A stretch of 64,000 bases of DNA from Alkalicoccobacillus plakortidis (GCF_023703085.1 NZ_JAMQJY010000001.1:2170001-2234000); one strand, 5' to 3'. Positions 28,308 through 37,788 are shown, counted from the stretch's first letter. The notes: generated by a model from the sequence alone, not told the origin. Translations and numbers: made by a program.

Positions 28308-28853
28308 CTAGCAGATGGTGGCCCCAAGACAGTTTTTGAAATGTTCAAGCGCCCACTCATGACCAGTTTGGTTAAAGCTTGCAACAGCATGTTGATGAAC
28401 AACAATTTTATATTGAAGAGAATAAGCATAAACAGCTGTATGCAATACACAAATGTCCGTCACATCTCCAATTAGATGGACTTCAGTGATGCCCCGTTCA
28501 CGCAGCTTAATATCAAGATCGGTTCCAACAAAAGCAGAATATCTTGTTTTATCCATAAAATAAACGTGTGGATACTCTTTTATCTCATTATAATATTCTC
28601 CAAGAGATCCATATAAATTCCGCCCTGATGTATGACGAATATTATGAGGAGGGAATAGTTTGTTTTCAGGATGAAATGGATCGGCTTGATCATGCGCATC
28701 AACTGCAAATACAACAAAATGACCATCATCAACAAATTCTTTAGTCAGTTTAACGACTTCTGACTCAATCGCTTGACCTGGTGATCCAACTGTTAACGCC
28801 CCATCTTGAGCAATAAAATCATTTGTATAATCAATATTAATTAACGCCTTCAA
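28308..28853 (-). CDS. pncA: Nicotinamidase / cysteine hydrolase PncA
   Basis: Isochorismatase-fold hydrolase that deamidates nicotinamide to nicotinate. The catalytic triad is visible as Asp in INIDYTNDF, Lys in YFMDKTRYSAF and Cys in IGDVTDICVLHTAVYAY. Metal-site residues are likely in VDAHDQADPFHPE. Length is 181 residues. It is the first gene of the operon, followed after 21 bp by pncB, the next enzyme of the same route, which strongly supports nicotinamidase over other cysteine hydrolases. The start follows GAGGAAT. A SinR-like GTTCTCT box (complement at 28879-28885) lies just upstream. Confidence 0.92.
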   Translation of the reverse strand: MKALINIDYTNDFIAQDGALTVGSPGQAIESEVVKLTKEFVDDGHFVVFAVDAHDQADPFHPENKLFPPHNIRHTSGRNLYGSLGEYYNEIKEYPHVYFMDKTRYSAFVGTDLDIKLRERGITEVHLIGDVTDICVLHTAVYAYSLQYKIVVHQHAVASFNQTGHEWALEHFKNCLGATIC

Positions 28854-28989
28854 CCGAATTCCTCCTCGGTAAACTTTTAGAGAACTCTCTTACCCATTAT
28901 ATTAGCCCTCCCAAAGTTTTGATGCAATGACTTTCTACTCTTATAGAACCTATTGAAAACGAGGACACATTAAGTATTTTTTAGAATTT

Positions 28990-29023
28990 GTTCTCTTTAA
29001 AGATACAAATCGTTCTATATAAT
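28990..29023 (+). promoter_or_regulatory. SinR-like boxes and -10 element before sinI-like gene
   Basis: GTTCTCT at 28990-28996 matches the SinR consensus GTTCTYT exactly; GTTCTAT at 29012-29018 differs at one base and overlaps a TATAAT-type -10 at 29018-29023. Further complementary copies lie at 28879-28885 and 28943-28949. Repression by SinR is inferred. Confidence 0.6.
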
Positions 29024-29073
29024 GAACTTAAGATCAAACAAAAATTACCTTTTTACACATAGTTTATCTGGAG

Positions 29074-29271
29074 GTGTTTGGGATTTGTGATAAAAACGAT
29101 CAAGAGTGGTTACACTTAATACGAGAAGCGAAGAGACTTGGGCTTACAGTTAAAGAAATCAAGCAATTTATATATGAATCGAAAAAAAAGAATCATAACC
29201 TCTTTTATCTACGCATTCTTATAATCAGGGCTTCCCCATCTAATTACGCATCTAAAGTTTACTTAATCTAG
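29074..29271 (+). CDS. SinI-like anti-repressor, start uncertain
   Basis: Short frame whose segment DQEWLHLIREAKRLGLTVKEIKQFIYESKKK matches the SinI dimerisation helix pair that binds and inactivates SinR. The literal GTG start lies inside the GGAGG ribosome site, so it is not credible. An ATT codon at 29083, or a TTG at 29085 followed by one spurious base, would be better placed. The tail after KKK is longer than in B. subtilis SinI (57 residues) and not recognisable. It lies 217 bp upstream of the sinR-like gene in the same direction, as in sinIR, though the gap contains a separate promoter. Confidence 0.65.
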   Translation: MFGICDKNDQEWLHLIREAKRLGLTVKEIKQFIYESKKKNHNLFYLRILIIRASPSNYASKVYLI

Positions 29272-29414
29272 TGCTTAGTACTAGATTTACTTTTACCCTA
29301 CTCATAGATCTTTTTACCTGTGTCTTATGTCTTTTTAATCTAATTTTATATTCCATTAACGGAGATTGGGAAAACTGAAAAGCAATTCCCATTGTGTCAA
29401 GTTTGGCAGGTAAT

Positions 29415-29450
29415 GTTCTATTTACAGAACAAACAGTGTGCTGTTATAAT
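29415..29450 (+). promoter_or_regulatory. sinR promoter with inverted SinR-like boxes
   Basis: GTTCTATTTACAGAAC (29415-29430) is an inverted pair of GTTCT half-sites covering the TTTACA -35 (29421-29426). TATAAT (29445-29450) follows after 18 bases. The arrangement suggests negative autoregulation of the sinR-like gene. Confidence 0.6.
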
Positions 29451-29487
29451 AGCCACTAGTATATGAAGAATAAGCGAGGTACCTACT

Positions 29488-29823
29488 ATGATTGGAAACC
29501 AAGTTAAAAAATGCAGATTAGACAGAGGACTTTCTTTGTCAGAACTAGCAGAGAATGCTGGAGTCGCTAAATCCTACTTAAGTTCTATAGAACGCAATAT
29601 TCAATCCAACCCTTCCATACATTTTTTAGAGAAAATTTCCCTAATATTAAATGTACCTATTGAAACATTATTATATGGTAAATCGGCCTCAACAAATACA
29701 TGTGACTTGGATGATGAATGGGTAAACTTGGCCCGCGAAGCTAAAGAATCAGGCATTAGTCAGGAACAATTCCGTGAATTTCTTGAGTTTAATCGTTGGA
29801 GAAAAGATCAATCAAAATCATAG
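29488..29823 (+). CDS. sinR: SinR-like biofilm/transition-state repressor
   Basis: Transcriptional repressor of 111 residues. The N-terminal XRE-type helix-turn-helix (VKKCRLDRGLSLSELAENAGVAKSYLSSIERNIQSNPSIHFLEKIS) is nearly the SinR DNA-binding domain. The C-terminal DDEWVNLAREAKESGISQEQFREFLEFNRWR is the SinI-binding dimerisation domain. In B. subtilis SinR represses matrix genes and is antagonised by SinI and SlrR. Here a SinI-like gene lies upstream and a second SinR-type DNA-binding protein lies convergent downstream, and all three have GTTCTYT-like boxes in front. Function is inferred from homology. Confidence 0.88.
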   Translation: MIGNQVKKCRLDRGLSLSELAENAGVAKSYLSSIERNIQSNPSIHFLEKISLILNVPIETLLYGKSASTNTCDLDDEWVNLAREAKESGISQEQFREFLEFNRWRKDQSKS

Positions 29824-29835
29824 TAAAATAGCTGG

Positions 29836-30042
29836 TTATTGTTCTTCCATCTGTCTAATTAATTCAATAACCGGTAAATTCATCGCTTTGGATAGTTTCG
29901 ATAAAATATCAATACTAGGATTTTTCTGTATGCCTCGTTCCACATAACTTAGATACGACTTCGACACACCGGAGCAATCTGACAGTTGGTTTAATGTCAT
30001 TCCTCGTTCTTTCCTTAGAGACCTGATTCTCTTTCCATTCAT
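29836..30042 (-). CDS. Small XRE-family regulator, SinR-type HTH without SinI domain
   Basis: DNA-binding protein of 68 residues consisting of little more than a SinR-like helix-turn-helix: MNGKRIRSLRKERGMTLNQLSDCSGVSKSYLSYVERGIQKNPSIDILSKLS. It lacks the SinI/SinR dimerisation helices, so it should escape SinI and might act as an independent or interfering repressor. The ATG at 30042 is preferred because AAGGAG lies about ten bases upstream; a longer frame reaches 30117. It is convergent with sinR, 12 bp apart. Its promoter carries perfect SinR boxes. Confidence 0.8.
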   Translation of the reverse strand: MNGKRIRSLRKERGMTLNQLSDCSGVSKSYLSYVERGIQKNPSIDILSKLSKAMNLPVIELIRQMEEQ

Positions 30043-30066
30043 CCGGCTAGTTCTCCTTACATTTTT

Positions 30067-30143
30067 GTTCTTTAATAAGAACGTTTGAATATAATTATAA
30101 GGTTTAATAAGATTCACCGCAACATTTTTCCTTTATAAAGAAC
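30067..30143 (-). promoter_or_regulatory. Promoter and SinR-like boxes of the small XRE gene
   Basis: On the minus strand TTGCGG (30117-30122), a 17-base spacer and TATAAT (30094-30099). A palindrome GTTCTTTAATAAGAAC (30067-30082) lies near the transcription start and another GTTCTTT (complement, 30137-30143) sits upstream of the -35. These match the SinR box GTTCTYT. Confidence 0.62.
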
Positions 30144-30177
30144 AAAAAGGCCGATTATCCGACCTTTTTGTCCATTG

Positions 30178-31410
30178 TTAACCTTGATGTAGAACAGCTT
30201 GAAGTTGGTTAAATGCCCAGTCAATTTCCTCCTTAGAAATAACAAGTGGCGGAGCTAACCTGATCACCTTTTCATGCGTCTCCTTACAAAGCAGTCCTTT
30301 TTCTTTTAACTTTTCACAATATGGTCGGGCTGGTTCTGTCAGTTCCAGTCCTATGAACAATCCCCTTCCCCGTACTTCTTTTATAATTGGATTTTGAATT
30401 GTTTTTAACTTCTCCATAAAATAATGACCTAGCTCTAAAGACCTTTCAACTAGTTTCTCTTCTTCTAATACATTTAAGGCAGCAACAGATACCGCACATG
30501 CTAGTGGATTCCCACCAAAAGTTGATCCATGCGAACCCGGTTCAAATACACCTAATATATCGTCGTTCCCGGCAACCGCTGAGATTGGCATGACACCCCC
30601 ACCAAGTGCTTTGCCCAAAATGTACATATCCGGTACAATGTTTGCCCAGTCTATTGCAAATCGTTTCCCTGAACGGCCTAAGCCTGATTGAATTTCGTCT
30701 GCTATTAATAATACTTGTTTTGATTGACAAAGCGTAGCAGCTTCCGCCAAATATCCATCTGGTGGAATGATTACTCCTGCTTCTCCTTGAATTGGTTCCA
30801 CTAAAAAAGCAGCTGTTGAGTCTGTGATGGCATCTTTTAGAGCTTGAATATCACCATAAGGAACGACCTTAATTCCAGGAAGCATCGGTCCAAAACCACG
30901 TTTGTATTCAGTATTTGACGATAAGGAAACAGCTGTCATCGTTCTTCCATGAAAGTTGTTTTCACAAACAATGATTTCAGCTTGATTCTCTTGCACACCT
31001 TTTATGTCATATGCCCATCTTCTTGCAGCTTTAACTGCTGTTTCTACTGCCTCTGCACCAGTGTTCATAGGTAAAACCATATTCTTTCCTGTTAATGCTG
31101 CAACTTTAGAGTAAAAAGCACCTAACTGATCATTGTGGAAAGCTCTTGAGGTTAATGTAATTCGCTCCGCTTGATCTTTTAACGCCTGAATAATATCAGG
31201 ATGGCAATGTCCTTGATTAACTGCTGAATACGCGCTAAGCATATCCATATATTTTGTCCCTTCAGGATCCCACACCCAAACTCCTTTGCCTTTGGAAATA
31301 ACGATTGGTAGTGGATGATAATTGTTCGCTCCAAATTGTTCAGTTTGTTTAATAATGTCTTGAGTTCCAAGCCATTTTAAACCCCTCCTTGAACTGATTG
31401 GTCTCGCCAC
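30178..31410 (-). CDS. rocD: Ornithine aminotransferase RocD
   Basis: PLP enzyme converting ornithine and 2-oxoglutarate to glutamate-semialdehyde and glutamate in arginine catabolism. Signature segments are [48 protein letters not shown] and [14 protein letters not shown], with the PLP lysine in [10 protein letters not shown]. The literal frame begins at GTG 31410, but a strong AGGAGGGG box lies inside it, followed by ATG at 31375 in another frame. Changing CCAAGC at 31367-31372 to CCAGC makes that ATG in-frame ([21 protein letters not shown]), giving 398 residues, close to what I recall for B. subtilis RocD (about 401). The true start is therefore probably 31375. Confidence 0.93.
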   Translation of the reverse strand: MARPISSRRGLKWLGTQDIIKQTEQFGANNYHPLPIVISKGKGVWVWDPEGTKYMDMLSAYSAVNQGHCHPDIIQALKDQAERITLTSRAFHNDQLGAFYSKVAALTGKNMVLPMNTGAEAVETAVKAARRWAYDIKGVQENQAEIIVCENNFHGRTMTAVSLSSNTEYKRGFGPMLPGIKVVPYGDIQALKDAITDSTAAFLVEPIQGEAGVIIPPDGYLAEAATLCQSKQVLLIADEIQSGLGRSGKRFAIDWANIVPDMYILGKALGGGVMPISAVAGNDDILGVFEPGSHGSTFGGNPLACAVSVAALNVLEEEKLVERSLELGHYFMEKLKTIQNPIIKEVRGRGLFIGLELTEPARPYCEKLKEKGLLCKETHEKVIRLAPPLVISKEEIDWAFNQLQAVLHQG

Positions 31411-31535
31411 TTCATTGTATGTTTAGTAACTGGGATTAAGCAAGCTATTAAAGGCTTGCAAGTACATGTAACTTATATTAGGTTAAGTAGGAACGTATAG
31501 AGAGAACGTGCTTATTTCATCTAGGGGGACTTTTC

Positions 31536-32711
31536 ATGAACTCAACTTCCATTCAAAGAAGGGACCATGTCTTATTTTTATCCACTGTTTTTTGTTTTTG
31601 GTTTGCTACATATATCTATATTCCGACGTTCAGTCTCTATTTGGAATATAAGAATTTTAGCTATTCAGCAATTGGCATCATCCTTGGAAGCTATGGTGTT
31701 ACCCAGATTCTGTTACGCTTTCCGTTAGGCATTTTGTCAGACATCCTTCATCGCGCCCGCAAACAGCTTTATATAGGTGGTTTCGCGGTCGCCATTTTAA
31801 GTGGGATCCTGCTTGTGTATTTTGATTCTTTTACAGCTATTTTTGCAGCTCGCCTTATGGCGGGAATCACCGCGTCTATGTGGGTAATGGCCACCATTTT
31901 GTATGCTCAATACTTTGTTCGTTCAGAGTCCTCTCGAGCCATGGGCACATTGCAATTTCTAACCGTCATGCCGCAATTTGCGAGTATGGCACTTGCTGGC
32001 TTAATTGTGCAAAGTTTTGGTTGGACGCTACCATTTTGGGTAGCCGTCGCAGCATCTGTTATTGGTCTTGTTCTGGCTTGTTTCATCAAAGTAATTCCTC
32101 AGGAACAGTATGCTGGCCGAACAAAACGTTTGGCTATTAGTGAATATGTTAAACAGACCATTAAGGTGCCTTCTTTGCTACAAATTACTGCTTTATCTAT
32201 GATTGGTCATGGTATTCTCTTTATTACGATATTTGGTTTTACACCATTGTATGCAGCAAGTATTGGAGTAAATGAGGGCACTCTAGTATGGTTGGTAACA
32301 GCCTTCTTCATTCCACATGCCGCCGCATCTTTAGGGCTTGCTTTTATTAAGCTGGAAGAAACGTATGTAAACAGGATACTCCTAATAAGCCTTATTGGTA
32401 CGGGAGCAGCCATGTTCATCATCCCTTTTACAACCACTTTAATTAGCTTAAGTATTGTGCATGCTGTGATTGGCCTAACCTTAGGACTCTTTCTGCCTCT
32501 TTTACTTGGAAAAGTTGCAGGACTACCTGTGGATTCTCTACGGACATCTGTAATGGGCTTTTATCAATCCTTTTATGCATTTGGCATTTTTTTAGGACCG
32601 TTAGTAGCCGGTGCAATTGCTGAATGGTTTGGACTTATGGAAATGTTTTGGTTTGGAGGGGTGTTGGCCTTTATCGGACTTCCACTTCTTATATATGCTA
32701 AAAAACAATAA
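31536..32711 (+). CDS. Major facilitator superfamily transporter
   Basis: Membrane transporter of 391 residues with about 12 hydrophobic segments. The motif A-like loop after the second segment reads RFPLGILSDILHRARKQLYIGG, typical of drug or sugar MFS exporters. ITASMWVMATILYAQYFVRSESSRAMGT lies in the fourth and fifth segments. AGGGGGAC precedes the ATG. It is monocistronic, divergent from rocD and convergent with the DASS gene, from which a hairpin separates it. The substrate cannot be predicted from sequence or context. Confidence 0.88.
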   Translation: MNSTSIQRRDHVLFLSTVFCFWFATYIYIPTFSLYLEYKNFSYSAIGIILGSYGVTQILLRFPLGILSDILHRARKQLYIGGFAVAILSGILLVYFDSFTAIFAARLMAGITASMWVMATILYAQYFVRSESSRAMGTLQFLTVMPQFASMALAGLIVQSFGWTLPFWVAVAASVIGLVLACFIKVIPQEQYAGRTKRLAISEYVKQTIKVPSLLQITALSMIGHGILFITIFGFTPLYAASIGVNEGTLVWLVTAFFIPHAAASLGLAFIKLEETYVNRILLISLIGTGAAMFIIPFTTTLISLSIVHAVIGLTLGLFLPLLLGKVAGLPVDSLRTSVMGFYQSFYAFGIFLGPLVAGAIAEWFGLMEMFWFGGVLAFIGLPLLIYAKKQ

Positions 32712-32718
32712 TAAAATA

Positions 32719-32748
32719 AGCCGGGATCCTATCTAAAGGATCCCGGCT
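32719..32748. terminator. Hairpin between convergent MFS and DASS genes
   Basis: AGCCGGGATCC / GGATCCCGGCT stem. The T-rich flank is on the minus-strand side, so it mainly serves the DASS gene but may act in both directions. Confidence 0.72.
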
Positions 32749-32765
32749 ACTGACATATAATTTTC

Positions 32766-34183
32766 TTACCACAAGCCTAATAGCTTCCACCATAATCCGC
32801 CAATTCCAAGCCAGATAATCATGTGAATAATAGAGATTAAAAACCCTAATGACCACCATTTTTGTTGTGTCACATAACCCGCTCCGAAGAATACAGGTGC
32901 TGGTCCACTTCCATAATGTGTTGTACATCCAAACAAATTACTAAAAAATCCAAGGAGTAAGGCAGAGAGTATAGGTGGTGCTCCTGCAGCTACAATAACA
33001 GATAAAAAGGCTGCATACATCGCACTGACATGAGCAGTATTGCTCGCGAAAAAGTAATGAGAGTAAAAATAAACAACCGCTAAAATAATTAGCGTATAAG
33101 TCCAGCCGAGACCTTGAACTGCCCCTTGCATGATTTCACTAAACCATGGAATCATACCCATGCTATTTAAATACTCAGCCATCATTACTAATACAGAGAA
33201 CCAAACTAACGTGTCCCATGCTCCTTCTTCCTTTTTTATATCTGACCAGGATAACACTTGAGTCAAAAGCAAAATGACTAGTCCAATAAATGCAGCAACC
33301 GTCGCATCAATTCCGATGTACGATCCAGATATCCAGAGCACTAGCAGAATGAAAAAAACAGCGATCATAAACCATTCTTCCCGCTTAATTGCACCCATTT
33401 CTTTTAATTTCTCCACAGCCATTGCTGGAGCTTTAGGTGTCTCTTTAACTTCTGGCGGATAAAGCTTATAGATCACCAATGGAATAACGAACAAACTAAT
33501 TAATCCAGGTACAATAGCGGCAAGCATCCAGCCTGTCCATGTAATTTCTTCACCTGTTATATTACTTGCTATTTGAACCGCTAATGGATTCGCTGCCATT
33601 GCTGTCAAGAACATAGCTGATGTGATCATATCACCTTGAAAAGACGCTTTGACAAGAAAAGCTCCTACCTTACGTTCTGTTCCATCCCCAACTCTAGACC
33701 CGTATGCTTCTGATAGCGAACGAATAATCGGCATAAGGATTCCACCTGCACGAGCTGTATTAGAAGGCATAGCAGGTGACAGCATAAGATCACTAGCTAT
33801 TAGAGAATAAGAAAGACCAAGTGTTTTTTTCCCAAATAATCGTACAAAGAGATAAGCGATCCTCGCCCCAAGTCCTGTTTAATAAACCCTCTAGAGATAA
33901 AAAAGGCAATGACAATCAACCAGATCGTCTTATTTTGAAAACCACTTAAGGCATCGCCAATCTCAAGTGTGCGTGTCAGCACAACCGCAGTTAAACCAAG
34001 TATCGCCACACTGCCCATTGGCATCGGTTTAATAATTAATCCAATAATGGTTGCAACAAAGATAGCAAATAAATGCCATGCTTCTGGCTCCAAACCTGCC
34101 GGGACAGGGATAAACCAAATGATGACACCGATGGCTATCGTAATCAATAAATGCACGTATCGTACTTCAGATGTTTTGTTCAT
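32766..34183 (-). pseudogene. DASS family 2-oxoglutarate/malate-type translocator, frameshifted
   Basis: Sodium-coupled dicarboxylate carrier of the YflS/plant DiT branch. It has about 12 membrane segments, IWLIVIAFFISRGFIK, LMLSPAMPSNTARAGGILMPI, FFASNTAHVSAMYAAF and the C-terminal GCTTHYGSGPAPVFFGAGYV. The first frame ends just before LSYSLIASDLMLSPAMPSN. Adding one base in the TTT at 33878-33880 gives GFIKTGLGARIAYLFVRLFG and joins both parts into about 472 residues. This is a one-base homopolymer deletion, not of the GCTTGG type. It differs from the SLC13 gene at 19.5 kb, so there are two carboxylate carriers of different subfamilies. Confidence 0.86.
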
Positions 34184-34303
34184 ATTTTCACTCCATTATG
34201 TACGCTTAACTAGTAATACGGACAAACTATATCACTAATTAGTGTGTGATAAAAGATCATCTCCATACATTTACTTCCTTTTTTTAATTAAAAAATTGCA
34301 ACC

Positions 34304-34343
34304 AAAAAGGCGAACGATCATATGTATGACCGTTCGCCTTTTT
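34304..34343. terminator. Terminator downstream of DhaL-like gene
   Basis: AAAAAGGCGAACG / CGTTCGCCTTTTT perfect 13-bp arms with T-runs on both strands, about 30 bp past the dhaL-like stop. Confidence 0.83.
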
Positions 34344-34374
34344 ATTCGTAACTTCAATATTGTCCGATGCACAA

Positions 34375-35019
34375 TTATGTGGTTTTTGAAACAGAATCTT
34401 TGTTTTCTGCTTTTTCAATTACATTTGTTAAAGCTAAAAAGAGATAGTAGCTGGATACCGTTCCCGGATCCAAAAATCCTACTGACTCAGAACCATACTC
34501 TGAGGCTTTTCCTTTTTGTGCCATCAAATGTTTGGATGTTTTTAACACACTTTTCGCTTTGTCTTCAAAGTCAGCCGACCTTAGAGTCTCTTTTTCCTCT
34601 GAAAGATCAGCCATTGCTTCCCAAACATCTATTAAGGTCTTGTCTCCTCTTTTTGAATTACCTACTTTTTTCATTTTATTAACGGCCGACCTTAAGGAGT
34701 GACTAAATTGCTGAACGGTTGCTTCTTTTCCTTCTAGGGTAATGGCCATCTCATTAAAGGCTATCCCATATAGCTTCACAGCTGTCGAATCAGTATCATT
34801 AAGCAAGATCTTACTAGCTTGATTAAACACGTCATGTAAAGAATCAAACTCATCGGTAATATGTTCTTCTACCCGCCGAAAACCCTGAACGACAAGCTTC
34901 CCATGGTCTGCATCTCCTACATCCTTATCGAGTTGTGTTAGGTATTCTTCAACTGTTTCAAGCTCCTTAGTACATTCCTTTAACCAAGAAGCTGCCAGTT
35001 CTATTGTGAGTAAAGTCAT
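34375..35019 (-). CDS. Solitary DhaL-domain protein
   Basis: Homologue of DhaL, the ADP-binding kinase subunit of PTS-dependent dihydroxyacetone kinase (214 residues). The Mg-ADP ligand motif appears as LDKDVGDADHGKLVVQGF, and the C-terminal part has GKASEYGSESVGFLDPGTVSSYYLFLAL, matching the GRASYLGERSxGxxDPGA region. Neither DhaK nor DhaM is encoded nearby, so it acts with partners elsewhere or has another role. AGGAGGAAT precedes the ATG. A cre-like sequence with two mismatches lies upstream (35037-35050), hinting weakly at CcpA control. Confidence 0.85.
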   Translation of the reverse strand: MTLLTIELAASWLKECTKELETVEEYLTQLDKDVGDADHGKLVVQGFRRVEEHITDEFDSLHDVFNQASKILLNDTDSTAVKLYGIAFNEMAITLEGKEATVQQFSHSLRSAVNKMKKVGNSKRGDKTLIDVWEAMADLSEEKETLRSADFEDKAKSVLKTSKHLMAQKGKASEYGSESVGFLDPGTVSSYYLFLALTNVIEKAENKDSVSKTT

Positions 35020-35139
35020 TTAATTATTCCTCCTAGAATTAGCGCTTTTACATGGCTATACCCTTGTTCACTATAAAAAAACCGATCAAAAATAAAAAAT
35101 CAGAGAGGAATATTCACTCTCCGACTCACTCCTCTTCTT

Positions 35140-37539
35140 CTAAACAATCGCTTTTTTCATATACAATGACTCTATATCTTTAGAAGGTAGCGGCTTACTG
35201 AAGTAGAATCCTTGGATCTCCATTGATTCATTTTGCATTAGATAATCTAATTGATCCTTCGTTTCGATTCCTTCTGCTGTCACATCCATTTTTAAATGCT
35301 GAGCCATTGAAATAATGGTAGACACAATTGCTTTATCATGGTCATTGTTAGTGATATCCGAAATAAAAGAACGGTCAATCTTTAGACGATTAATCGGAAA
35401 TTGTTTCAGATAGCTTAATGAACTATAACCTGTTCCAAAATCGTCCAAACTAATCTTTACTCCTAAATCACTTAACTTCTGAAGGGTTCTTGTTGAGGTC
35501 TTAGCATCCATCATCATACTCTCAGTAATCTCTAGCTCTAAGAATTTTGCTTCCAGCCCTGTTTCAATAAGAACGGCATGAATATGTTGATCAAAGTTCA
35601 TTTGATGAAATTGCTGTGACGATAGATTAACGGAAATAGGGATCTGCAGTCCCCCATCATCCTGCCATTGCTTCATTTGTAGACAGGATTGCTTTAAAAC
35701 CCATGAACCAATATCAAAAATTAAGCCTGTTTCTTCGGCAATCGGCAAAAATACCCCGGGTGGAACTAATCCTTTTTCGGGATGCTGCCATCTGACGAGC
35801 GCCTCTATTCCCAAGACCTTTTCGCCAGTAATTGAAAACTTAGGCTGATAATATAAAACCAGTTCATCATTAGCTAGTCCTTTTCGTAGGTCTGACTCTA
35901 ATGCAAGTTTTTCATCTAAATGAACGTGTAATGCATTTGTGTAAATTTGATAGCCATTCTTAAAGTTCTTTTTCACCTCATACATTGCTGTATCAGCATT
36001 ACGCAGCAATTCTTCGGCATTCTGCCCGTGCTCGGGAAAGATGGCTACACCAATACTTGCAGAAATATAAAAGTCATGTTCCTTTAAGTGAAATGGCTTT
36101 TGAATAAGATTAAGAATTTGGATAGCAAAGTGGTTTATAGAGGGTTCGTCCATCTCTCCTTTATAAATAAGAACAAATTCATCGCCACCAAGTCTTGATA
36201 ATATCACACTCTTATCTTGTATATATCTATTTATTCGTTTACTAACCTTCTGCAGAAATAAATCCCCATACATGTGACCCAATGAGTCATTTATCATCTT
36301 AAAGCGATCGATATCTATTGCCATCACAGCAAAAGATTGTTTTGAACCCTCACATTGGCGCACAGTGTCTTCTATTAACTCATTAAATCTTCTACGATTC
36401 GGCAGGCCTGTTAGTTCATCATGATAAGCCATATGTTTAATTTGTTTTTCTGTCTGCTTTTGTGCTGAGATATCTCTCATCATAATATGGGTTCCAACCA
36501 CTTTTCGATCGATGATCACAGGTACGTGCATTAACGTAAGATATATCTTCGTTTGGTCTGGTCGTAAATAAGTTGTTTCATACTTGCGTCGTTTAAACTG
36601 CTGAAATTCCTTCTCTGTGGTCACATGAATTAAACCGATATCCCAAACGGGCTGTTGAAGAAACTGATGTTGGTCTATTCCTGTAATTTGCTCAACCGCT
36701 GGATTAACCTGCTGAATGATTCCGTCATGGCTAACAGAGATGATTCCATTCATATTATGGTCGTATAACGAACGATACCAGCGCTCATGCCGTTCTATAT
36801 CAGTGTTTTTATCTACAAAACGTTTGTTTAAAAACACTCCTAAAATGGTTATTGCAAGTGACAGTAATGTTCCTACGCCTATCCAATAGGCAAAACGTTC
36901 AGGGTTTATAAGACCTGTTGAAGCTTCATCTGTAAGCTGAAAAGAGGCCGCAGCCATACCTGTATAATGCATTCCTGTAATTGCAATCGCCATAATGACT
37001 CCACAGCCAAGCTTATACAAGATGGCAAAGCGTGATGTTGTTGCCCTTACTTGTATCAGAAGCCATAGAGCTGCAAAAGAAGCTAAAGCAGCAATTGCAA
37101 CCGAAAGGATAACAATTCCGAAATCATATGTGATCTCTATTGACATTGCAGCCATGCCAACGTAATGCATACCGGATATTGCTGCTGCCATTAATAAACC
37201 ACCAGAAAATAGGACTAGCGAGTTATTCCTTCTACCCAATCCAACAATTGATAACGCGATAGCTGAAGCAATAATGGCAAAAACGACTGAAAGGATAACC
37301 GGTTCATAATGGTAATACACAGGAACAGGAAATGAATAGGCAAGCATACCAACAAAATGCATAGACCATATTCCAATTCCCATAGATAAAGCTCCACACA
37401 CTAACCAGATTAATCGTAATTTCCCTTTGCCTTCTCGTATTCTTCCAGCTAAATCTAGCGCAGAATACGATGCAACTGTGGCAATGACAAACGATAATAA
37501 TACAAGTGACAGGCTGTACGACCCATGAAAGTGCTCCAT
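35140..37539 (-). CDS. dgcW: MHYT-PAS-GGDEF-EAL protein, DgcW/YkoW-like
   Basis: Membrane-bound cyclic-di-GMP enzyme. Seven hydrophobic segments (about residues 8-245) carry three MHYT-type motifs (SMHFVGM, GMHYVGM, GMHYTGM), thought to bind copper or sense gas/redox. A PAS domain follows (about 265-375). The GGDEF domain has an intact RLGGDEF signature and the EAL domain has IEALVRW, VNLSSQQF, ITESMMM, DDFGTGYSSL and AEGIETKDQ. The start MEHFHGSYS follows AAGGAGAG. At 799 residues it equals the size I recall for B. subtilis YkoW/DgcW. Unlike the gene at 8.6-10.3 kb, both catalytic motifs look intact. Confidence 0.92.
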   Translation of the reverse strand: MEHFHGSYSLSLVLLSFVIATVASYSALDLAGRIREGKGKLRLIWLVCGALSMGIGIWSMHFVGMLAYSFPVPVYYHYEPVILSVVFAIIASAIALSIVGLGRRNNSLVLFSGGLLMAAAISGMHYVGMAAMSIEITYDFGIVILSVAIAALASFAALWLLIQVRATTSRFAILYKLGCGVIMAIAITGMHYTGMAAASFQLTDEASTGLINPERFAYWIGVGTLLSLAITILGVFLNKRFVDKNTDIERHERWYRSLYDHNMNGIISVSHDGIIQQVNPAVEQITGIDQHQFLQQPVWDIGLIHVTTEKEFQQFKRRKYETTYLRPDQTKIYLTLMHVPVIIDRKVVGTHIMMRDISAQKQTEKQIKHMAYHDELTGLPNRRRFNELIEDTVRQCEGSKQSFAVMAIDIDRFKMINDSLGHMYGDLFLQKVSKRINRYIQDKSVILSRLGGDEFVLIYKGEMDEPSINHFAIQILNLIQKPFHLKEHDFYISASIGVAIFPEHGQNAEELLRNADTAMYEVKKNFKNGYQIYTNALHVHLDEKLALESDLRKGLANDELVLYYQPKFSITGEKVLGIEALVRWQHPEKGLVPPGVFLPIAEETGLIFDIGSWVLKQSCLQMKQWQDDGGLQIPISVNLSSQQFHQMNFDQHIHAVLIETGLEAKFLELEITESMMMDAKTSTRTLQKLSDLGVKISLDDFGTGYSSLSYLKQFPINRLKIDRSFISDITNNDHDKAIVSTIISMAQHLKMDVTAEGIETKDQLDYLMQNESMEIQGFYFSKPLPSKDIESLYMKKAIV

Positions 37540-37788
37540 ATATTGCTCTCCTTCACTGTAGACAATCAATGAGATACTTTTCCAATGATACTTAAAATGA
37601 GAATTGATAAAAAATTGGTAATTTTAGAACTATATAATCACAACTATATACCTATTTTATCATAAAAAAATGAAACAACATGTATAATTTATCATCATTC
37701 TCTTTAGTTGTTTTCATTTAAGTTGAATGAGGGTAGGCTATGTAAGAGTTTCTACTACTAATCACACCAATAGAAGGAGCAACCCATC

